From assembly GCA_934654585.1 (NCBI GenBank), contig CAKUGF010000033.1, forward strand, positions 1 to 11,644: 11,644 nt of DNA, written 5' to 3'. Position 1 is the stretch's first letter; every line of letters begins with the position of its first letter. Both the position numbers and the translations under genes were made by a program. The notes beneath the pieces were generated by a model. The model was not told the DNA's origin and searched no databases. It worked only from the letters and a program-made list of their open reading frames with translations. Of this stretch, positions 7,034-11,644 are shown piece after piece. This DNA is from an uncultured Collinsella sp. (GTDB taxonomy: Bacteria > Actinomycetota > Coriobacteriia > Coriobacteriales > Coriobacteriaceae).

Positions 7034-7061
7034 ACCACGGTCCCGCGTAAAGGTATGTTTT

Positions 7062-7094
7062 CGCTCCCTGGGACCGAATCCTGGGGAGCGTTTT
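7062..7094 (+). terminator. Intrinsic terminator of greA
   Basis: CGCTCCC (7062-7068) pairs with GGGAGCG (7084-7090); the stem can continue inwards (GGGA / TCCT) with mismatches. TTTTAGTTT follows. The T run ends only about 3 bases before the lysS ribosome binding site, so some read-through into lysS is possible. Confidence 0.8.
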
Positions 7095-7111
7095 AGTTTG
7101 AGGAGCTAACT

Positions 7112-9076
7112 ATGGCAGAGAACCAGAACGCCGCCGATCAGGCATCGACGCTCAATGACGAGCGCGCCACCCGCCTGGCCAAGCGTGCCTCCCTGTTCGA
7201 GGCAGGCCAGAACCCGTACCCCGAGCACTCCGAGATCGAGGATTACGTTGCCGATATCGAGGCTAAGTATGCCGAGCTTGCCGACGGCGAGGACACCGAG
7301 GACGTCGTGAAGATCGGCGGCCGTGTGGTTGCCAAGCGTGGTCAGGGCAAGATCATGTTCGTCGTCGTCCGCGATGCGACCGGCGAGATCCAGCTGTTCT
7401 GCCGCATCAACGATATGGATGAGGCCGCCTGGAACACGCTCAAGGCGCTCGACCTGGGCGATATCCTGGGCGTGACCGGCGTGGTCGTGCGCACCAAGCG
7501 CGGCCAGCTCTCCGTTGCCCCCAAGAGCGCAACGCTGCTGTCCAAGGCCGTTCGCCCGCTGCCCGAGAAGTTCCACGGTCTCTCCGACAAGGAGACCCGC
7601 TATCGTCAGCGCTACGTTGACCTGATTGCCAACGACGACGTTCGCGAGACCTTCCGCAAGCGTTCGCAGATCCTCTCCACCTTCCGTCGCTTTATGGAGT
7701 CCGACGGTTACATGGAGGTCGAGACCCCCATCCTGCAGACCATCCAGGGCGGCGCCACGGCCAAGCCGTTCATCACGCACTTCAATGCGCTCGATCAGGA
7801 GTGCTACCTGCGTATTGCCACCGAGCTGCACCTCAAGCGCTGCATCGTCGGCGGTTTTGAGCGCGTGTTCGAGATCGGCCGCATCTTCCGCAACGAGGGC
7901 ATGGACCTTACCCACAACCCCGAGTTCACCACGATGGAGGCCTACCGTGCCTTCTCCGACCTCGAGGGTATGAAGGCACTCGCCCAGGGCGTCATCAAGG
8001 CCGCCAACAAGGCTATCGGCAATCCCGAGGTCATTGAGTACCAGGGCCAGACCATCGACCTGTCCGGCGAGTGGGCCAGCCGTTCTATGACCGATATCGT
8101 TTCCGACGTGATTGGCAAGAAGGTCACTATCGATACGCCGGTCGAGGAGCTTGCCGCTGCCGCGCGCGAGAAGGGCTTGGAGATCAAGCCCGAGTGGACC
8201 GCTGGCAAGATCATCGCCGAGATCTACGACGAGCTGGGCGAGGACACCATCGTCAACCCCACCTTCGTGTGCGATTACCCCATCGAGGTCAGCCCGCTGG
8301 CCAAGCGCTTTGAGGACGACCCGCGCCTGACCCACCGCTTTGAGCTGGTTATCGCCGGCCACGAGTACGCCAATGCGTTCTCCGAGCTCAACGACCCGGT
8401 CGACCAGGCCGAGCGCTTTGCCGCCCAGATGGCCGAGAAGGCCGGCGGCGACGATGAGGCTATGGAGTACGACGAGGACTACGTGCGCGCACTCGAGTAC
8501 GGCATGCCCCCCGCGGGTGGCATCGGCATCGGTATCGACCGCGTAGTCATGCTACTTACCAATCAGGCTTCCATCCGCGACGTCCTGCTGTTCCCGCACA
8601 TGAAGCCCGAGAAGGGCTTCCAGTCCGGTGCTGCCGCCGCCAAGGCTGCCGAGGCCGGCAACGCCGCGAGCCCGTTCGTCAAGCCGCTCAAGCCCACGGT
8701 TGATTACTCCAAGATTGCCATCGAGCCGCTGTTTGAGGAGTTCGTCGATTTCGACACCTTCGCCAAGAGCGATTTCCGCGCCGTCAAGGTCAAGGCGTGT
8801 GAGGCCGTCAAGAAGTCCAAGAAGCTGCTGAACTTTACGCTCGACGACGGTACCGGCACCGACCGCACCATCCTCTCTGGCATTCACGATTACTATGAGC
8901 CCGAAGACCTGGTCGGCAAGACGCTGCTCGCCATCACCAACCTGCCTCCGCGCAAGATGATGGGTATCCCCAGCTGTGGCATGCTCATCAGCGCCATCCA
9001 CGAGGAGGAGGGCGAGGAGCGCCTCAACCTGATTCAGCTCGACGCCTCCATCCCCGCCGGCGCAAAGATGTACTAG
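7112..9076 (+). CDS. lysS: Lysyl-tRNA synthetase (class II) with C-terminal Trbp111-like tRNA-binding domain
   Basis: Charges tRNA-Lys with lysine. Class II LysRS are about 500 residues; this one is 654. Residues 1-500 form a full enzyme: N-terminal anticodon-binding OB fold (about 66-150), motif 1 around 180-207 (FRKRSQILSTFRRFMESDGY, MEVETP), motif 2 at 253-278 (FEIGRIFRNEGMDLTHNPEF), and motif 3 at 467-481 (PAGGIGIGIDRVVML) followed by RDVLLFPHMKPE. An Ala-rich linker (about 505-521) leads to a second OB-fold domain (about 535-654): DFDTFAKSDFRAVKVKACEAV, KKLLNFTLDDGTGTDRTILSGI, YEPEDLVGK, NLPPRKMMGIPSCGM and PAGAKMY. This is the pattern of the tRNA-binding domain at the C terminus of many MetRS and in Trbp111 and EMAPII. 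The frame is continuous with no sign of error. The start is ATG 7112, 6 bases after GAGGAG (7100-7105). Confidence 0.96.
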   Translation: MAENQNAADQASTLNDERATRLAKRASLFEAGQNPYPEHSEIEDYVADIEAKYAELADGEDTEDVVKIGGRVVAKRGQGKIMFVVVRDATGEIQLFCRINDMDEAAWNTLKALDLGDILGVTGVVVRTKRGQLSVAPKSATLLSKAVRPLPEKFHGLSDKETRYRQRYVDLIANDDVRETFRKRSQILSTFRRFMESDGYMEVETPILQTIQGGATAKPFITHFNALDQECYLRIATELHLKRCIVGGFERVFEIGRIFRNEGMDLTHNPEFTTMEAYRAFSDLEGMKALAQGVIKAANKAIGNPEVIEYQGQTIDLSGEWASRSMTDIVSDVIGKKVTIDTPVEELAAAAREKGLEIKPEWTAGKIIAEIYDELGEDTIVNPTFVCDYPIEVSPLAKRFEDDPRLTHRFELVIAGHEYANAFSELNDPVDQAERFAAQMAEKAGGDDEAMEYDEDYVRALEYGMPPAGGIGIGIDRVVMLLTNQASIRDVLLFPHMKPEKGFQSGAAAAKAAEAGNAASPFVKPLKPTVDYSKIAIEPLFEEFVDFDTFAKSDFRAVKVKACEAVKKSKKLLNFTLDDGTGTDRTILSGIHDYYEPEDLVGKTLLAITNLPPRKMMGIPSCGMLISAIHEEEGEERLNLIQLDASIPAGAKMY

Positions 9077-9079
9077 GGG

Positions 9080-9106
9080 GTTACGCGGTTCTACGAACCG
9101 CGTAAC
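9080..9106 (+). other. Perfect hairpin after lysS
   Basis: GTTACGCGGTTC (9080-9091) and GAACCGCGTAAC (9095-9106) form a perfect 12-bp stem with a 3-nt loop, starting 4 bases after the lysS stop. No T run follows, so it is more likely an mRNA 3'-end stabiliser, a processing site or part of a two-hairpin termination region than a terminator by itself. Confidence 0.6.
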
Positions 9107-9154
9107 GGCTCGACGCTGCGCGGGCCGCATTTGGACAATCTGACGTTCAACTTC

Positions 9155-9189
9155 AAGGGCGCGACCAGAAGGTCAGCGCCCTTTCGTTT
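9155..9189 (+). terminator. Intrinsic terminator of lysS
   Basis: AAGGGCGC (9155-9162) pairs with GCGCCCTT (9176-9183); GACC / GGTC continue the stem around an AGAA loop with one bulged A. TTTCGTTT follows (9182-9189). It lies 79 bases after the lysS stop. Confidence 0.8.
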
Positions 9190-9326
9190 CACGTCACCTT
9201 GCCTCAAATGCGACCCGCTCGCTGACTTATGCTCAACCTATGGCGTCATTTCGCCCCAAAGGCACCTTGCTCGCTCTGACGGGTTTTCGCTGTCGTTACC
9301 AAAACATCGGCGTTGCCACGGCCCAA

Positions 9327-9412
9327 AGTAGTCATTGGGACGTTCTTAAATGACTAGTCGTTGGGGACGTTCTTGTTTGACTAGTCGTTTAAGAACGTCT
9401 CCAACGACTACT
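9327..9412. repeat. Three-unit variable-stem palindromic array
   Basis: Unit 1 (+) is AGTCATT 9330-9336, core GGGACGTTCTTA, AATGACT 9349-9355. Unit 2 (+) is AGTCGTT 9356-9362, core GGGGACGTTCTTG, TTTGACT 9376-9382. Unit 3 is inverted: AGTCGTT 9383-9389, TAAGAACGTCTCC, AACGACT 9403-9409. Units 2 and 3 form a palindrome centred on GACTAGTC (9379-9386), and units 1 and 3 also pair well because their arms extend to AGTAGTC (from 9327) and GACTACT (to 9412). The core GGGACGTTCTT is a shortened form of the cores at the other loci. Confidence 0.8.
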
Positions 9413-9416
9413 CTGA

Positions 9417-9481
9417 GTTGCGGTGAAATAGGGACTGAATTGCGTCTTTGGAGGCCAAAACAGTCCGTATTCCACCGCAAC
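9417..9481 (+). repeat. 65-nt hairpin repeat, copy A
   Basis: The ends GTTGCGGTG / CACCGCAAC are inverted repeats, and pairing continues for 21 bp with two mismatches (A-C and G-G). The first 23 and last 26 bases are identical to copy B at 11262-11326; the 16 in between have diverged. It begins 4 bases after the palindromic array at 9327-9412 and follows a TGA triplet directly. Confidence 0.88.
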
Positions 9482-9606
9482 ATTTCTTGGGTCCGACGGT
9501 GGTCGCCGCCTTGAGCTTCGTGCGTGGACGACAAACGTCTCTTTTATGTTTCCTTTAACTGCTGCTGTCTACGATGGGAGTGACCAGAAGGAAGGAAGCG
9601 CCAATC

Positions 9607-11187
9607 ATGGATGATGCGAGCGAGCGGGCTATCGAAGACGATATGCTCGACCAGTTCAATTTCTTTGATGAAGAGGATGAGGAGCTGGCGGACCGTCGCA
9701 ATCCTGCGCCGCTCGATTCCTTTGACCTTGTGGACGATAGGCCGAATGAGGACGAAGACCTGGCGAAAGACGAGCCGAAGGACAAACCGAACATGCTGCG
9801 ACCCGACTCGTGGCCTTCGATCCTCCCGCAGCACCATGGTGTGCGTGCTGGCGAACTCCATATGAAAACTGACTGGCGCCAGATCGTGACCGCGGGCGAT
9901 CAACTTGCGGTTAACGCACCACTGACCGATAAGTCGTCCATCATCTGCCGCACCGGTATGCTCATGCTCGCAAGCGGCACCGGCGCATGGCGCGTGCGCG
10001 ACACCATGAATCGTGTAGCCGCCGTGCTTGGCGTCACTATTCATGTCGACCTGAGTCTCCTGTCGTTTGAATGCACCTGCATCGAGGATGGCCACTGTTT
10101 TAACGAGGTCGTGAGTCTGCCGACTACGGGCGTCAACACCCATCGCATCTGGATGATGGAGAGCTTCTTAAAGGAAATCGAGACGTATGGCCGCCACTTT
10201 ACGGTGCACGAATACCACGAGATGCTCAAAACCGTCGAGAGTTCAAAGCCCGATTACGCCTCGTGGCAGCAAGGGTTAGCGGCTGCCTTTGCCTGCGCCG
10301 CCTTTGTATTTTTGCTCGGCGGCGGCCCGATCGAGATGGCCTGTGCATTTGTCGGCGCGGGCGTTGGCAATTTCGCTCGCTCGCATGTCCTTAAGCAGGG
10401 CCTGGGCCAGTTTAGTGCGCTAACAGTCGGTGTCGCGCTCGCATGTATCTCGTACCTGCTGGCGCTGCTTGGCCTCGACCAGATCATGCCGGGAGCTATG
10501 GCGCATCAAGAGGGGTATATCGGTGCCATGCTGTTTGTGATTCCCGGGTTCCCGCTCATCACGGCGGGCCTCGATATTGCCAAGCTCGACATGCGAAGCG
10601 GTATCGAGCGCCTTTCCTATGCTGTGGCGATTACCGTTATGGCTACGCTCGTGGGCTGGATGGTTGCCGAGTGCGTAGGGCTGGCACCGGACGATTTTGC
10701 GCCGCTGGGGCTTTCGCCGCTGACGCTGACGCTGCTGCGCGTGGTGCTGAGTTTTGTTGGCGTGTTTGGCTTCTCGGTTATGTTCAACAGTCCCGTCAAG
10801 ATGGCCGCGGCTGCCGGCCTTATCGGTGCCGTATCGAACACGCTGCGCCTCACCTTGGTTGATGCGCCTACGATTCTGCCTTTTTTGAGCCTAAGTGCGG
10901 GCATGGCTCCCGAGGCAGCCGCCTTTGTCGGGGCCTTGGCATCGGGTCTGCTGGCAAGTCTGGTCGAGCTTAAGCTCACCTACCCACGCATCGCGCTCAC
11001 GGTGCCGTCAATCGTCATTATGGTTCCGGGCTTGTACCTCTACCGTGCCATGTACTACATGTGCACCTTCGATACCGTCAACATGCTCGGCTGGTTCGTG
11101 CGTGCCATCCTCATCGTGGCGTTTCTGCCCGTGGGCCTGTGCGTTGCGCGTACCCTCACCGATCCTCGTTGGCGCCACACAAGCTAA
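9607..11187 (+). CDS. Threonine/serine exporter family membrane protein (ThrE-type)
   Basis: A 526-residue integral membrane protein of the ThrE family (DUF1212 plus ThrE_2 halves in one chain); Corynebacterium glutamicum ThrE exports threonine and serine by proton motive force. The substrate here is inferred only from family. Residues 1-60 are a strongly acidic, low-complexity cytoplasmic segment. The conserved soluble part includes GTGAWRVRDTMNRVAAVLGV (124-143), followed by about ten hydrophobic segments from roughly residue 226 on. Both halves carry the family's proline-glycine segment: PGFPLITAGLDI (313-324) and PGLYLYRAMY (474-483). I chose ATG 9607 because AAGGAAGGAAG (9588-9598) ends 8 bases before it; ATG 9574 has no such site. 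Flanked on both sides by composite repeats of the same type, and apparently a single-gene unit. Confidence 0.85.
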   Translation: MDDASERAIEDDMLDQFNFFDEEDEELADRRNPAPLDSFDLVDDRPNEDEDLAKDEPKDKPNMLRPDSWPSILPQHHGVRAGELHMKTDWRQIVTAGDQLAVNAPLTDKSSIICRTGMLMLASGTGAWRVRDTMNRVAAVLGVTIHVDLSLLSFECTCIEDGHCFNEVVSLPTTGVNTHRIWMMESFLKEIETYGRHFTVHEYHEMLKTVESSKPDYASWQQGLAAAFACAAFVFLLGGGPIEMACAFVGAGVGNFARSHVLKQGLGQFSALTVGVALACISYLLALLGLDQIMPGAMAHQEGYIGAMLFVIPGFPLITAGLDIAKLDMRSGIERLSYAVAITVMATLVGWMVAECVGLAPDDFAPLGLSPLTLTLLRVVLSFVGVFGFSVMFNSPVKMAAAAGLIGAVSNTLRLTLVDAPTILPFLSLSAGMAPEAAAFVGALASGLLASLVELKLTYPRIALTVPSIVIMVPGLYLYRAMYYMCTFDTVNMLGWFVRAILIVAFLPVGLCVARTLTDPRWRHTS

Positions 11188-11254
11188 TTGGTGCAAAGGG
11201 GGTCAGGTTACCTTGCACCAAGTTGGTGCAAGGTAACCTGTCTCCCTTGCACCA
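11188..11254. repeat. Variable-stem palindromic element abutting the exporter stop codon
   Basis: The left unit is TTGGTGCAA 11188-11196, core AGGGGGTCAGGTTACC, TTGCACCAA 11213-11221. The right unit is inverted: TTGGTGCAA 11223-11231, GGTAACCTGTCTCCC, TTGCACCA 11247-11254. The two pair as one long hairpin or as two short ones. The element starts at the first base after the exporter TAA stop. Same architecture as 4521-4633 with a different stem sequence. It may act as a terminator-like barrier, though no T run follows. Confidence 0.85.
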
Positions 11255-11261
11255 CCGGTAA

Positions 11262-11326
11262 GTTGCGGTGAAATAGGGACTGAAAAGCCGCTTGAAAGAT
11301 CAAAACAGTCCGTATTCCACCGCAAC
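11262..11326 (+). repeat. 65-nt hairpin repeat, copy B
   Basis: Same length and orientation as copy A (9417-9481), identical over the first 23 and last 26 bases, including the two stem mismatches, with a different 16-base middle. It begins 7 bases after the palindromic element at 11188-11254. Confidence 0.88.
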
Positions 11327-11482
11327 TTAGAGGGTGCTGCCGATGATTTGTCTAGGACGGGAGAAAGACGCATCATTCGGAGCATTCGCGCTCCACATCT
11401 CCATAAACTCAACGCTTACGAAGCGCATCCCTTTCGTGTTAGGGTGAGGACACCACATAAGTAGTCGCAGACGCACGTAACA
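11327..11482. other. Intergenic stretch with no clear gene; possible minus-strand ORF remnant
   Basis: On the minus strand an open frame of 62 codons runs from 11515 to a TAA at 11327-11329, which abuts copy B of the 65-nt repeat. Its last part (TKGMRFVSVEFMEMWS then NAPNDASFSRPRQIIGSTL) looks protein-like in composition, but the only upstream start lies inside the terminator hairpin, the internal ATG has its GAAAGGG directly adjacent with no spacing, and I recognise no family. I would treat it as a possible gene fragment, not a gene. Confidence 0.25.
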
Positions 11483-11484
11483 CG
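11435..11484 (+). ncRNA. Candidate structured RNA or leader before the DUF2798-like gene
   Basis: CGTGTTA (11435-11441) pairs with TAACACG (11478-11484), closing a region that holds the hairpin GGTG-AGGA-CACC (11443-11454) and a smaller GTC-GCA-GAC hairpin, a possible three-way junction. The last two bases of the closing stem are also the first two of the strong terminator stem that follows, so the two structures compete slightly. This matches no riboswitch class I recognise. It is also possible that the stems are chance. Confidence 0.3.
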
Positions 11485-11532
11485 GGCGGGCGAGATGAAG
11501 TCCTAGTAACTCCATCTCGCCCGCCCGTTTTT
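11483..11532 (+). terminator. Very strong intrinsic terminator upstream of the last gene
   Basis: A perfect 15-bp GC-rich stem (CGGGCGGGCGAGATG at 11483-11497; its complement at 11513-11527) with a 15-nt loop, then five T (11528-11532). No + strand gene ends within 290 bases upstream, so it either terminates exporter read-through or a short RNA made from 11327-11482. The T run fits + strand transcription only. Confidence 0.88.
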
Positions 11533-11575
11533 GTTGGCGGCGACGCGGCGCAACACGGAAAGGAACCTGCCCTTC

Positions 11576-11644
11576 ATGCCTATCAACAAACGAGAGAGCC
11601 TGCTGTTCACCTTTATCATGTGCTTTTGCATGGTGCTCTGGATG
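11576..11644 (+). CDS. DUF2798-like small membrane protein, N-terminal part (3' end outside window)
   Basis: The last 23 codons of the window begin MPINKRESLLFTFIMCF and stay open to the edge. A short basic N terminus followed by a hydrophobic segment with MCF(x)MVL is the start pattern I associate with DUF2798 proteins, small membrane proteins of unknown role, usually with two DUF repeats. The start is ATG 11576; AAAGGA (11559-11564) lies 11 bases upstream, a little far but the only candidate site. It follows the strong terminator by about 43 bases, too few for an obvious separate promoter, which leaves open that transcription enters by read-through or by anti-termination. Family assignment rests on 23 residues only. 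Confidence 0.55.
   Translation, partial: MPINKRESLLFTFIMCFCMVLWM

Larger units (their letters stand above)
9190..9606. other. Repeat-rich intergenic region between lysS and the exporter gene
   Basis: Bases 9190-9326 hold nothing I recognise: no ORF with a ribosome binding site, no clear promoter. Bases 9327-9412 are a three-unit palindromic array and 9417-9481 a 65-nt hairpin repeat, listed separately. Bases 9482-9587 have no clear feature; no convincing promoter for the exporter gene was found. Confidence 0.6.

Noticed and set aside
7106..8362. 418-codon minus-strand open frame over lysS
   Set aside because: Leu/Gly/Asp-rich shadow of a well supported gene; no recognisable domain.
9080..9106. 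lysS downstream hairpin as a T-box or riboswitch for a following gene
   Set aside because: A plain perfect stem with 3-nt loop, no T-box core sequence, and a terminator plus more than 400 bases before the next gene.
9131..9331. 66-codon + strand open frame after lysS
   Set aside because: It runs through the lysS terminator hairpin, has no ribosome binding site and no protein-like pattern.
9327..11326. CRISPR array
   Set aside because: Repeats are few, differ in sequence, lie in both orientations and have no regular spacers; no cas gene is present.
9417..11326. The two 65-nt repeats as terminal inverted repeats of an insertion sequence
   Set aside because: They are in direct, not inverted, orientation and the gene between them is a membrane exporter, not a transposase.
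11203..11412. Minus-strand open frame of 69 codons across the repeats after the exporter
   Set aside because: Made up mostly of the two repeat elements; no start signal and no family pattern.

Overview
The window is high-GC and gene-dense, and every recognised gene reads on the + strand. The gene set (MurE-type ligase, murI, rph, rdgB-type pyrophosphatase, dtd, a Veg-family protein beside ispE, tatA, greA, lysS, a ThrE-type exporter) together with the strong preference for GC-ending codons and classic GGAGG ribosome binding sites suggests a high-GC Gram-positive. My best guess is the actinobacterial class Coriobacteriia, Collinsella-like. That placement is inference from gene content and style; I could not search a database.

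Layout. 1-546: 3' part of a MurE-family ligase gene, then a hairpin. 673-4522: a same-strand run of HAD phosphatase, murI, rph, rdgB and dtd, joining cell-wall D-glutamate supply, tRNA 3'-end trimming, nucleotide-pool cleaning and D-aminoacyl-tRNA proofreading. 4521-4728: a large palindromic repeat, then a likely promoter and a leader hairpin. 4729-5924: veg and ispE, two bases apart. 5974-6089: tRNA-Pro(CGG) with its own promoter and terminator. 6186-6514: tatA with terminator. 6563-7094: greA with terminator. 7112-9189: lysS, with a C-terminal tRNA-binding domain not found in ordinary LysRS, then two hairpins. 9190-9606: non-coding DNA rich in repeats. 9607-11187: ThrE-type exporter. 11188-11575: more repeats, a possible structured RNA and a very strong terminator. 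11576-11644: 5' end of a small membrane protein (DUF2798-like).

The most unusual content is non-coding. At least four intergenic loci carry palindromic units in which a short inverted-repeat stem, different at each locus, encloses a similar GGGAC(A/G)GG..TT-like core. Three of the four begin at or inside the stop codon of the upstream gene. A separate 65-nt hairpin element occurs twice with identical ends and a diverged middle. Each copy lies 4-7 bases downstream of one of the variable-stem palindromes, so the exporter gene is bracketed by two composite repeats in the same order and orientation. No transposase is in view. The lysS fusion, the non-DNPR substrate motif in the MurE-like protein and the structured leader before the last gene are further points of interest.
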